DNA of 64,000 nt. It comes from Tubiluchus corallicola (Eukaryota > Priapulida > Priapulimorpha > Priapulimorphida > Tubiluchidae). This document shows positions 12,541 to 22,760 of the stretch, in pieces. The position numbers and the translations under genes are program-made. The stretch covers positions 64,001-128,000 of the forward strand of contig JAQGDQ010000494.1 of the NCBI GenBank assembly GCA_030141605.1, in the 5' to 3' direction. A model generated the notes under the pieces. It was not told the origin of the DNA and made no database searches. It saw only the letters and a program-made list of their open reading frames with translations. Position 1 is the stretch's first letter. The number at the start of each line of letters is the position of its first letter.

Positions 12541-12699
12541 GTGGCTCTTTGTCCTCATGGCTTATGTTTTACGAATCATATCCAGCTTTGTCTGACACGA
12601 ACTTAAATGGGAAGAAAAGAAAATTTTAAAAATATGACACAAAAAATGTTCAACACAGAGTTATATAACTTAACATTACGCTTCTTTGTTTGAAAACGT

Positions 12700-13780
12700 G
12701 CGTAACTAGAAAGGAAAATTCTTAGTGATTTTAAATGTTCGCACCTTCTGGTAAAATGTCACTGGCTCACCTTCCCATTGTGCACCACTGGCTCACCTTC
12801 CCATTGTGCACCACTGGCTCACCTTCCCATTGTGCACCAGTGACGCATTTTTAATTTTGTTGACAAGATAAAGTAATTTATACTTTTAATGAGTTAGTGA
12901 AGTTTGTACGACGAATGCTGTGATTATTTTTCCAAACTTTACTCAGTGTTATTTAAATGTATTTCAAACGGCGTACCATTAAAATGGCTACGGCTAATGG
13001 TCATCGCGACAGTTTAAATTTACAAGTTTTGGTGGATGTAGTTTGCAATTTCCCAGATTATTTAAATACCGTAACCCTAACCCTAATCCTAACCCAACCC
13101 TAACCGTATCGCTAAATCTAACCTTAACCCCAACCATAATCCTAACCCTAACCCTAACCCTACCCTAATCCTACCCGTATCCCTAAATCTAGCCCTAACC
13201 CCAACAATAATCCTAACCCTAACCCAAACCCTAACCTTAATCCTAACCCAACCCTAACCGTATCGCTAAATCTAACCCTAACCCTAATCCTAATCCTAAC
13301 CCAACCCTACCCGTATCCCTAAATCTAGCCCTAACCCCAACCATAATCCTAACCCTAACCCAAACCCTAACCTTAATCCTAACCCAACCCTACCCGTATC
13401 CCTAAATCTAGCCCTAACCCTAACCCCAACCATAATCCTAACCCTAACCCAAACCCTAACCCTAACCCTAATCCTAACCCAACCCTAACCGTATCGCTAA
13501 ATCTAACCCTAACCCCAACGATAATCCTAACCCTAACCCAAACCCTAACCTTAATCCTAACCCAACCCTAACCGTATCACTAAATCTAACCCTAACCCCA
13601 ACGATAATCCTAAGCCTAATCCTAATTCGCTTCACGAATAAATTTCTTGTGTGTGTGTGTGGAATTGTAAACTTTAACTAGCGTTATTGCTAATACAAGT
13701 CATGCGCTTATTTCAGTATATAGGTGATTCAGAATTTCAAGAAGATTTTTTTAGGTTTATGTTAGCAAAAGGGTTTCCTT
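12700..13780 (+). repeat. dispersed repeat family 3, split by the telomere-like array
   Basis: 12715-13030 and 13655-13780 match successive parts of the copies at 45285-45440 and 50150-50530. Shared pieces include TGGTAAAATGT, AAATAAAGTAATTTAT-like sequence and GCGTTACTGCTAAC-like sequence. Within it, a 26-bp unit (CACTGGCTCACCTTCCCATT plus TGTGCA) is tandemly repeated three times at 12760-12837. Confidence 0.6.
13069..13627. repeat. interstitial telomere-like (CCCTAA) degenerate array
   Basis: About 560 bp of CCCTAA, CCTAAT and CCCAAC variants. It also has a higher-order pattern: a block containing CGTATCGCTAAATCT or CGTATCCCTAAATCT followed by ACCCCAACCATAATCC recurs about every 80-130 bp. 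Degeneracy and flanking dispersed-repeat sequence argue against this being a true chromosome end. Confidence 0.85.
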
Positions 13781-13797
13781 ATTGTGAAGTATAAATA

Positions 13798-14150
13798 CAG
13801 CGTTCCCTCACTTATCGCGAGTGTTCCGTTCCAGGCCCACTGGATAAGTGAATTTCCGTGAAGTAGGGACGCTATACATATTTTAGTAGTTGTACATTAT
13901 TTTAAGTCTTTATAAACCCTCCCCACACTCTTATACATAACCCTTAACCCTTTTTATGCTAAATTCATCAAATATATACATTACTGCACAATACGTACTG
14001 CGCATGTGCAAAAAATGCTTTAGACGGAGCAGCGCAAACATCCGCGAAACAGCGAAAATACCGCGTTAAATATTTCCCATTAAAATTTTTGAAAACCCGC
14101 GAAACAGCGAATCCGCGATGAACGAACCGCGAAGTAGCGAGGGAACACTG
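13798..14150. mobile_element. pogo/Tigger-like MITE, 353 bp
   Basis: The left end reads CAGCGTTCCCTCACTTATCG and the reverse complement of the right end reads CAGTGTTCCCTCGCTACTTC. The inverted similarity continues into CGCG-rich sequence. The left flank is TA, while the right flank is CA, which could be a decayed TA duplication. Ends of this type are known from Tc1/mariner-pogo elements. No transposase is present. Confidence 0.7.
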
Positions 14151-14484
14151 CACGTAGGCTGACTCTGAATGCTCCATCTGCAAACTTGATTTTTAAGTTT
14201 ATAGCAAAATCTCGCAGTTTTCCATTGAGCTAATATTATTATTTATTCTCTGCCACTTTAACGCGTTATAACTCGTAAGCCTTGCAAGTTAGGGTCACTA
14301 AACTCGCAGGGTTGGTACGCATGGGCGCTAACGTACAACAGTGCCCACTGGTCAAGGGGGAAGGGGAGTGGGCATTGGCAGGGGGAAATTTTTCGCTAGG
14401 AGGCGAAAACCGAAAAATGGGGGTTGGAAACAGAAATGCATCAAGTGTCTTGAAATAATACCGTGTAGCATATCAAATGAAAGG
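14151..14484. other. intergenic, nothing recognised
   Basis: Mixed-composition sequence between the pogo-like MITE and the triplet-repeat block. No gene or repeat was identified. Confidence 0.5.
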
Positions 14485-15620
<1,136 letters not shown>

Positions 15621-15964
15621 TATGTTGCAGTTTGTCTTGTGCTTTTTTCTCTTTTTTAATTATTATTATTTGTATTGATTGTATGGGTACGAATATATGA
15701 TAGAAATCACATTATACTATTATATTGTACATCTCCAGACTTACTTAATAAATTACTGATCAAAAATGGTTGCCCGGTTATACAGTTATTTGTAAGTAAC
15801 AATGTACAATGCAGAATCTATTTATATAGTCCACTACATTATTTAAAATCTCAGCATATTGAACAATGAAATACATTTAAAATTTATCAGAAACATAAAA
15901 TTTAAAAGACATTAAAAACTAAAAAACAATAAAAATTAAAAAAATAATTTATCATGAAAAGTAC

Positions 15965-16382
15965 AATTTAAACAAATCTGTTTTAAGACGTTGTTTAAAA
16001 CAATCTAATGAATTTGTAGAACGTCTAGCAACAGGCAAGTTATTCCAGAGATGCAGAGCTCAGGTAGAAAAAACTTTTTCACCATAGAATACTGTATTAG
16101 GAATTGGCTGATGTAAATTAATTGGTTCATTAGCATTAGAACGAAGTGTTCTTACTATATTACGGCGTATTAAAAAACCATTAAAGTATGCAGGTGCCAA
16201 CCCATGCAGTATTTTGTAGGTGATATAAGGAATTTTAAACTGATTTCGCAACAATGTAACTCTCTTAGAATGGGTGTAATATGATCGTATTTTCTAGTTT
16301 TCGTAATTAGACGGGCAGCAGAGTTTTGAATTAGCTGAAGTTCGCGCTTTTCATGTTCAGGGAGTCTAAAATTTTCTACCAT
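15965..16382 (-). pseudogene. non-LTR retrotransposon (CR1/L2-like) C-terminal remnant
   Basis: Read on the minus strand, 16382 down to about 16230 encodes Leu-Ile-Gln-Asn-Ser-Ala-Ala-Arg-Leu-Ile-Thr, then Asp-His-Ile-Thr-Pro-Ile-Leu-Arg-Glu-Leu-His. After a frameshift, Tyr-Lys-Ile-Leu-His-Gly-Leu-Ala-Pro-Ala-Tyr appears (about 16215-16182). Near the end are Leu-Trp-Asn-Asn-Leu-Pro and Asp-Cys-Phe-Lys-Gln-Arg-Leu-Lys-Thr-Asp, with a stop near 15958. These are the signature motifs downstream of the reverse transcriptase in CR1/L2-type elements. At least two frameshifts make this a dead copy; the reverse transcriptase core and endonuclease are absent. Confidence 0.8.
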
Positions 16383-16728
16383 TACAGGTTAAACAAATCA
16401 AGTCCCTATCAGCATTTAAAACAAAATTAAAATCACTAATATTAACCAGATATGAAATACCATCACACCAGTACGACAACATACACACTAATTCAGAATT
16501 TATATATCCACGGCCATATTAATTAAATCATAATTTTTTTCATTTTTTTATGCATAGTTGTAAATATGTTTGATTTTATTCGTCGTTACTTTCCATTACT
16601 GCACAGTAGTTTAGAGTGCACTGACGCATTTGCTTTTAGCAGTGTAAGTTTTTATTAACTAACACTGATTGATCATCTCTGTAAAGTTTTTATCAGTGAT
16701 TATCAATGTATTTTAATGGCAAATAATG

Positions 16729-16732
<4 letters not shown>

Positions 16733-16777
<45 letters not shown>
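16733..16777. repeat. (TA)n microsatellite
   Basis: About 22 perfect TA units, in the gap between the retrotransposon remnant and the first protamine-like gene. The surrounding 16383-17050 holds no supported gene. Confidence 0.95.
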
Positions 16778-16780
<3 letters not shown>

Positions 16781-17054
16781 TAAACTATTGCAATAATCAA
16801 GTTTGGACGTTACGAAGGTATGCATGAGACTCTCAGTTGTTTGTGTAAATAACTTGCAGATAAATTTCGCTAATTCTGTTAAATTTAATACATTTAATAA
16901 ATTAATATTAAATTTTACACTGACTTATTTTACTTTTCATTTCCTTGAACATTTTCTTAGAAATTACCGCGATTTTAAAACTGGGTCCGTTAAAACCATT
17001 ATGCAAAATCCCTGCGAATATTAGCACGTATGCAGGATGATGCAATTGCATTGA

Positions 17055-17080
17055 TGACGTACAATCGTTGCCATGGAAAC
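17055..17080 (+). promoter_or_regulatory. CRE-like half-site plus RFX X-box upstream of protamine-like gene 1
   Basis: TGACGTA (17055-17061) is followed after five bases by GTTGCCATGGAAAC (17067-17080). The latter is a near-perfect RFX-family X-box (two RYYRCC/GGYRAC half-sites). The X-box ends 107 bases before the ATG at 17188. The same arrangement and spacing occur before gene 2. RFX and CREB/CREM factors are known to drive spermatid and ciliary genes in animals; binding here is inferred. Confidence 0.65.
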
Positions 17081-17187
17081 TGTTCAACTTTGTTTTTGAA
17101 GTAACACAAACGAGTTGATTCTCCGTCTGACGCTCGCCTGAGGAAGTTGGTGTTGGATTCTTCTCTTTTTACCAACCAAAGAAAAAC

Positions 17188-17623
17188 ATGGCTGGTAAGT
17201 AGGCACACAGACATGTTATAGCATCAAAAAGCAGATAAGAGGATAAACCTTCATTAAGGCAATTAATGCCTTCAGTAATAAGGAGAATTAGGAAACTGAT
17301 GTTGAAATCAATTAAGAAATCCGTGTGATTTTAATAAACTTTGCTTTCCAGGTGGAATTTCTCGCCTTGAGAGACGACGTTCCCGTAGACGCTCCCGTTC
17401 CCGTTCGCGTCGACGTTCTCGTTATGGAAGACGTTCCCGTCGGCGCTCTATTTCCCGTCGACGTTCTCGTTATGGAAGAATTCCCGGTCCACCTTATCCT
17501 GATCGATTCGGTGGAATCGAATATCCTGAGACGTTCCCATGGTCACGGCCTTGGAGGCCATCACCTCCTAGGCCACGACCTCCAAGGCCACGACCTCCAA
17601 GACCTCCTATTGATCCTTGGTAA
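17188..17623 (+). CDS. protamine-like arginine/serine-rich basic protein 1 (two coding exons)
   Basis: Coding exons are 17188-17194 (ATG GCT G) and 17352-17623. The 157-bp intron starts GTAAGT and ends TTTCCAG and is in phase 1. The joined frame gives 92 residues, 31 of them Arg. Residues 7-45 are Arg/Ser blocks (RRRSR, SRYGRRSRRRS). Residues 46-92 form a Pro-rich tail (PRPRPP repeats) ending Ile-Asp-Pro-Trp. Such a composition, small size and lack of any folded domain fit a sperm nuclear basic protein of protamine type that packages DNA, with RS dipeptides as likely SRPK phosphorylation sites. An orphan RS-domain protein is the main alternative. The gene is duplicated 4.6 kb downstream with the same exon plan, start and promoter module. 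The Pro-rich tail differs entirely from that of gene 2. Gene structure is well supported; function is inferred from composition. Confidence 0.75.
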
Positions 17624-17768
17624 TAAGGGGCATAGTGGCCACGACCTCCAAGGCCTCCTCCTATCCTGCAACGACGAGGGTAGGCCCATCTCTGCCGAAA
17701 TACAAGCTCTGCAAAACTTCACGGTATGGCAGCCTTACTGAGAATATTTGTTGAATTGGAACTGCAGG

Positions 17769-18029
17769 TTATTTATTTTGACTTACAATGATGTATGAAA
17801 TTGTACCGTAATTTATTAGCATTTCCGGAGTTGCAGTCAAACACAACATTTTACTATTGTACATGAAGATACTGGTTACAAATGCACTGAGAAGTCGTAA
17901 ATTTGTTTTGAGGGAAAGTTTCTTGCTGGCGAGAATTGATTTATCTTTGATAAAACAGTATATTGCTTGCTGTTTCATATTTTTCGTCTCATCAATTATG
18001 ATGCCATTATTCAAAATTTTAAATCGCAC
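17769..18029 (-). pseudogene. non-LTR retrotransposon fragment (post-RT region)
   Basis: The minus-strand frame encodes Lys-Leu-Ser-Leu-Lys-Thr-Asn-Leu-Arg-Leu-Leu followed by Ser-Ile-Phe-Met-Tyr-Asn-Ser-Lys and Leu-Thr-Ala-Thr. This resembles the region just after the reverse transcriptase thumb in LINE polyproteins, where K...L...S.L.YGSE..L is typical. It lies within the 3' part of protamine-like gene 1 and has no counterpart in the duplicated copy at 22.2-22.6 kb, so it probably inserted into copy A only. It could be part of the same element as 19449-19990. Confidence 0.5.
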
Positions 18030-18039
18030 TTAGAGTACC

Positions 18040-18240
18040 TTACTAACACATGATTTTTTTGTCATTGAAATGACAGATTTACAAGCAGAAGGGAAAAAGT
18101 TTCTGCCACAAAAAGTTTTCGATCTTCATCATTACTGTAACGTCAGATGAGCTTAGCTTCAGTGGAAAATCAACCTTTCATACTTTCACGAAATTGTTAA
18201 ATGTTGTTAAAAAAAATTAATAAAGTTTTGGCTTAAAGCA
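18040..18240 (+). other. putative 3' untranslated exon and polyadenylation region of gene 1
   Basis: GAAATGACAG at about 18065-18074 is a possible acceptor. The sequence after it (TTTCTGCCACAAAAAGTTTT, then ATCTTCATCA) is similar to 22705-22740 downstream of gene 2. AATAAA occurs near 18220. This is inferred only from conservation between the two copies. Confidence 0.35.
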
Positions 18241-18818
18241 TTTTTTGGTTTTATTGTATTGTGATTATGTGAAAAATCTGTGAAATTGTATCGTAATTAT
18301 TATAAATGTTGTGATAATTTTTGCAACCAGTGTCGTCATACTTATTTTATGCAGAAAATTAAAGCCATCTAATGAATGTAATACGAGTCTGAATTGGACA
18401 TCAGCATGCCTTACACGCCCTATGTGGAGGCTGCAAGCCATTATCCGTGCACTCGATCAAATGCAGGGATTACTATGGCGTCGATTGTGAGGCGGGATCA
18501 GCACCTAGCTTAACAGAAAAGCAATTATACAAGATGCAATATACATATACATATACATCTATAATTATATATATATATATATAATATATATAATCGTTAT
18601 CTCATACAATTCATTAGATAAATGTGACTTTCTAATAGTTAGCAAATTTAGTAAATAAAATAATATTAATAATAATTAATGAGTGCGTTAGTTGAAAAAA
18701 CTAAGTACTGATATTTACATATATAAAATATTTGCACACTAGGCCTACATAGAAGACCAAATCAGTAATGACTTTACACTGTTGCAAGATTATCTACTAA
18801 TATAGCTAACTGGCTATT

Positions 18819-19445
18819 GTGAATTCCAGCGTTAAGTACTCCGCTACCAATGATTCCTTGATAATATTTCCGTTAATAATGGTTTCTATGTTTGCACTAT
18901 TAATTTATCCTTTCATAAAATCAGATACTTTTAATTTTCATGACAGTAAAACAGTACTATTAGTAATCCCTAGTGAACCGCTTGAATATTTTAAGTTAAA
19001 ACCAGTTGCGCTTCTGATATCATTGCTAACGATTTTACAAAGATACTGATACGTTTAGTGACATAAGACATTGCCTTATAAATTTTACGGCTCTCGAACA
19101 GAAACATGCCACAACGGAGAGTTTAAATCAGTAATCACTGGTAATAAATTACTGTGTGTGGGCCAGGGTAAAGAAAAAAATTCCAAGCGGTATTTAACCG
19201 ATCTTGTCTCTTTGTATCTAATCACAAGGGGCAGCTGACCAAGTGACCAATAAGTCTTTCGCTGTTCTTTCTCAGTTGCAATGAAATGTAAAAATAATTA
19301 TGCCAAATTTTAACTGCTATTGAAAAAATAAAATTGAATTGAATTAATCGCTTAGATTGGCAGCCATAATAAGCAGAGCGATAGGCTTTTAATATTTACC
19401 TTTAACCAGCACATTTATGGACTTGAAACTCTTAATAAATCTGTT
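18819..19445 (+). repeat. duplicated non-coding segment, copy A
   Basis: It is closely similar to 24090-24720 along its length, with small indels; for example GATTCCTTGATAATATTTCC and GAACAGAAACATGCCACAAC are in both. It ends with a LINE-like TTGAATTGAATT tail at about 19330-19345 plus about 100 bases more. With the preceding gene it forms the tandemly duplicated unit. No coding sequence is supported. Confidence 0.85.
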
Positions 19446-19448
19446 CAA

Positions 19449-19990
19449 CTAATTTATTAGTTCATCTCGCTTTTTTAAGACACCCTTGTCATCTGTTAAG
19501 TCATATGTAACATCACCTAATATATTAATATAATAGTAATAATTAGCTAATATAATAATATCCACCCAAGTTAAAGGAACATTTTGTAGACAAATATTGG
19601 GCAAAGCAATTGTAGAGCTCACATTCTTTCTAAATTTAATACACATACTTTTTATTTTGGTTCCACTGATATTTACAGAATTTGCTTCATATTCTTCGCC
19701 ATATTTTTCACATATCTTGAGCATCATTTGTAATGCTCTGCACTAAGGAACTAGCGAACTTGGATCATCTTGATATACAAACGCACCATAGTAAACTCGT
19801 CCAATATTACAACCATAACACGCTATTTGCAACCCTTAACAATCCATCAAGGCTGTTGGTGACATAGCTGCACCCTGCCTGACACCGTTTCCTACAGTAA
19901 TATTATCAGATCTATGCCCATTCCAATCATAGATTTAAGTGTCATTGTAAGGTTCTTACACAGCTAAACTAGATATGACTGTAGTATAGT
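19449..19990 (-). pseudogene. non-LTR retrotransposon reverse transcriptase fragment
   Basis: The minus strand encodes Gly-Val-Arg-Gln-Gly-Ala-Ala-Met-Ser-Pro-Thr near 19840-19890, which matches RT motif 4 (G.RQG..LSP). Near 19750-19800 it encodes Tyr-Gly-Ala-Phe-Val-Tyr-Gln-Asp-Asp, the catalytic YxDD box with Gln in place of the usual Ala. Further on (19727 down to 19449) are Met-Leu-Lys-Ile-Cys-Glu-Lys-Tyr and Ile-Leu-Gly-Asp-Val, matching the palm/thumb region with its LG motif. Stops near 19838 and 19740 show it is dead. Confidence 0.75.
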
Positions 19991-21540
19991 CTGTGGGAAT
20001 GGCTTCCTACCTATCACACCTCCTTTCATAATATATTATAACCTAACCATGCATAACATGGTCTTGGAAAGTGCATAACACAGATATCCAGGAGAATACA
20101 GTGGAACTGCTGAATCAAAAATCAGCCAAAAATGCTTTAACTCTTAACTTTAACTTTGCTTTACGAAAATGGTTAAAAATCCTAATCTTGGTTATAAGAG
20201 TCTCTGAAGCACTAAACTTGTGCACATCTACTATTTGACTGATCTAACATAAAGAGACTATCAGTGGTGATACCAAACTACTTCAGTTTTGATGTTGTGG
20301 ATGGAGCTTTATTCACACTGATGAGATGTTGGAACTCTCTACGATGTGTCTTATTCTAAACTACATCGAGATGCGTAACTAGCCACCAGTGTCCAGACGT
20401 TGTGGATTGTGGACTTATCCTGAGTCAACCACAGAGACTTGTGAGCCATTCCTTGGTTCATATTTGATTGGTGCTACAGCCGGCGTCATCACCGTTGATT
20501 GTAATGGCCATAGACTTGAAGTTGTTGATGTGTTGCTGTGACTGACTGGAGTGAGCTACGTTCGCGGACTCCTCTCCTATGTCCTTATCCTCTCAGGGGA
20601 AGGGTTAACTGATAAGTAGACATTTTGTTTTCTTTTCACTTTGTCATTTTTGTTATTATGAACTGCCTTTATGCGAAACTGTTATTGATAATATAACCTG
20701 TTCTAATTTATCTAAACAGAGTAAAAAGTGAATAAAAATAGTAAACATAATCATAATCTTTTCCTCCATTTCATATCAGATTTTGTTGTTGGAATGTTTG
20801 AAATCTATGTATGTCATGGTCAACATGGAAAACCATAATGCCTAAGTAAACCCCCGTAAAACGTAACATCAAGCGTTAGACCCGCTGGTTTTTCAAGTGA
20901 GCATGTTTTTCAATAAAGACATATTAATTATACCTGTGTCGTTGAAATTTTTGGTTCATATGCCTTGTTGCCCTCTGGAAAATTGTAGGACAACAACCGC
21001 CCACGTATGTTGCACAACCCTTTTATTGTGAGTAAAAGATGACGCGACAGATTTGTGGATGAGTTGGGAGGTAAAGAGTTGCACCCCCACCATAAAAATC
21101 TACTAGCTCCTAACAGTCATATATGCATAGAGAGGCCTTCCTTTTTCTTTTTCTTCTTCTTCTTCTGTTACTCTAGACATCTATTCTAAACATTGACCTT
21201 GAGCCTCTATCCTTTACTGGAACACTCCACTGTTTCCTGTCCGCAGCAAAATTTTTCACCTTCTGTCATGCTATTGTTAGGTTTGGCCTCAGTAAATCTT
21301 TCTTAAATCTTGATATCCAAGCTGTTTTTAGTTTGCTTGGGAGCAATTTAGCAGGTTTTAGTACCTCGTTCAGTGCTAATCTTGCTGGTGGTGTTTCTGG
21401 CAATTTCATTAAAATTAAGGTCCTACCCATCTTAACCTTCTGATTCTGGGATTTTAGTTCTGTTATACGTGTGCTCTTTTAAAAAGATAAACGGCTATTT
21501 TTATTTTCAATGTGTTTCTCAGTAGATCTAGAAAAAACCC
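19991..21540. other. intergenic, no supported gene
   Basis: No protein family was recognised. A CTT-rich microsatellite occurs at about 21140-21166. The remainder looks like decayed repeat sequence. Confidence 0.45.
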
Positions 21541-21603
21541 CCGAGGTGTTCGTTTTTAGGCCTCAATTGTGAACTGGAACAGATAAACCCTGTGATGTTC
21601 GGT
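21541..21603 (+). repeat. single minisatellite unit upstream of protamine-like gene 2
   Basis: AGGCCTCAATTGTGAACTGG followed by AACAGATAAACCCTGTGATGTTCG matches one unit of the array at 24722-25575. It sits about 30 bases upstream of the CRE/X-box module of gene 2. Confidence 0.85.
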
Positions 21604-21631
21604 ATGACGTATGACGACACATATTGTATGG

Positions 21632-21657
21632 TGACGCACAATCATTACCATGGAAAC
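21632..21657 (+). promoter_or_regulatory. CRE-like half-site plus RFX X-box upstream of protamine-like gene 2
   Basis: TGACGCA (21632-21638), a five-base gap, then ATTACCATGGAAAC (21644-21657). The X-box again ends 107 bases before the ATG at 21765. Order, gap and distance to the start are identical to those of gene 1, while surrounding bases have diverged. Confidence 0.65.
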
Positions 21658-21764
21658 GGTTCATCTTGCTCCGAGGCATCACTGAAGCCGAAGGAGTTGA
21701 TTGTGATACTCGGCTGAGAAACGTGGTGCTGGACTTCTCTCCCTTTATCGAGTAAAACAAGGAC

Positions 21765-22218
21765 ATGGCTGGTAAGCAGACACGGGTTGTTTATACAGCT
21801 TCAAAAAGTAAATAAACTACAGTTGATTAAGGCCTAAGATATTTATAAGAATTACTTAACTGACGCTTAAATTAATTAACAATTTAGTGCAAATTATTAT
21901 GAACTTTGCTTTCCAGGCTCACGTTTTCGCAGTGAGAGACGACGTTCCGGTAGACGTTCCCGTTCCCGTTCTCGCCGACGTTCTCGTTATGGAAGACGTT
22001 CCCGTCGGCGCTCTCCTTCCCGTCGACGTTCTCGTTATGGAAGACGTTCCCGTCGGCGCTCTCCTTCCCGTCAACGTTATCATTATGGAGGAAGTTCTCC
22101 CCGACGTTCTCGTTATGGAAGACGTTCCCGTCGACGTTCTCGTTACGGAAGACGCAAAATAATACAACCACCACCACCACTCCCACCACCATTCATAATT
22201 TGGCCTGAAGACCAGTAG
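21765..22218 (+). CDS. protamine-like arginine/serine-rich basic protein 2 (two coding exons)
   Basis: Coding exons are 21765-21771 (ATG GCT G) and 21917-22218. The 145-bp intron starts GTAAGC and ends TTTCCAG and is in phase 1, exactly as in gene 1. The joined frame gives 102 residues, 40 of them Arg. An imperfect 15-residue repeat (RRSRYGRRSRRRSPS) occurs twice in full at about 23-52, is degenerate at 53-65, and recurs in part at 66-82. The tail is a polyproline stretch and ends Trp-Pro-Glu-Asp-Gln. There is no RRM or other folded domain, so it is unlike a full SR splicing factor. It is best read as a sperm nuclear basic protein that condenses DNA, with RS and SP dipeptides as phosphorylation sites. 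The repeat is visible at DNA level with a 45-base period, suggesting growth by slippage. Tail divergence from gene 1 is notable. Confidence 0.75.
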
Positions 22219-22302
22219 AGTGGGGTTAGACATAGAAATTCTATGAAACTTCATGGTATGGCGTTTTTATTGAGAAATTCATCATCTAGAACTGCAGACT
22301 TA

Positions 22303-22513
22303 AGTGGCATTTATGTAGCATGCGGACGTGGATGCGTTTTCTTCCTGCGGAACAGATACGGATGCGTTTTTCTACACGGAACAGATGCGGAAGAGCTGCG
22401 GAAAAAGAATAACGTATACGCAGCTGCATAAACGGGGTCACTGAAAAATAATAAACCGATTTTGTCTATTCCTTATCCCCCAAAACGCATCCGCATTCTA
22501 GATAAACGCCACT
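22303..22513. mobile_element. 211-bp MITE with TTA target-site duplication (PIF/Harbinger-like)
   Basis: The left end reads AGTGGCATTTATGTAGCATG and the right end, reverse-complemented, reads AGTGGCGTTTATCTAGAATG. The inverted similarity extends over about 34 bases. TTA flanks both ends (22300-22302 and 22514-22516), a target type typical of PIF/Harbinger. It lies in the 3' region of protamine-like gene 2 and is absent from the gene 1 copy. Confidence 0.75.
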
Positions 22514-22609
22514 TTACTGTGACAAATATAATTATGCCGCTATCACAACCATTCTGCTAATTATGCAAAATTTAAAATCAAATGTAGGTAGGTAAATTAT
22601 ACTGCTGGC

Positions 22610-22760
22610 TCATGATTTTTCTTCTTTTTCAGACATTTTATTCTGCATCATTTTTGATAAATTTTGCTGGACATTCGACAAGCGCAAAGGAGAAACAACA
22701 GCAAAGTTTTCTGCTGCAAAAGACGTTTTTTATCTTCATCAATAAATTATTATTATTATA
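22610..22760 (+). other. putative 3' untranslated exon and polyadenylation region of gene 2
   Basis: TTTTCTTCTTTTTCAG (ending about 22632) is a strong acceptor-like sequence. It is followed by a segment conserved downstream of gene 1, then AATAAA at about 22741. Inferred from the paired conservation only. Confidence 0.4.

Noticed and set aside
13069-13627. True chromosome end
   Set aside because: The repeats are degenerate, of limited length and flanked on both sides by ordinary dispersed repeats.
17325-17741. Asp/Val/Pro-rich 138-codon frame over protamine-like gene 1
   Set aside because: A different phase from the spliced Arg/Ser frame. The RS frame joins to ATG GCT G by consensus splice sites and is matched in the duplicated gene, while this frame has a different tail and no conserved start.
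21884-22254. Frames on both strands over protamine-like gene 2
   Set aside because: Shadows of the repeated RS codons; the plus-strand spliced frame explains the locus better.
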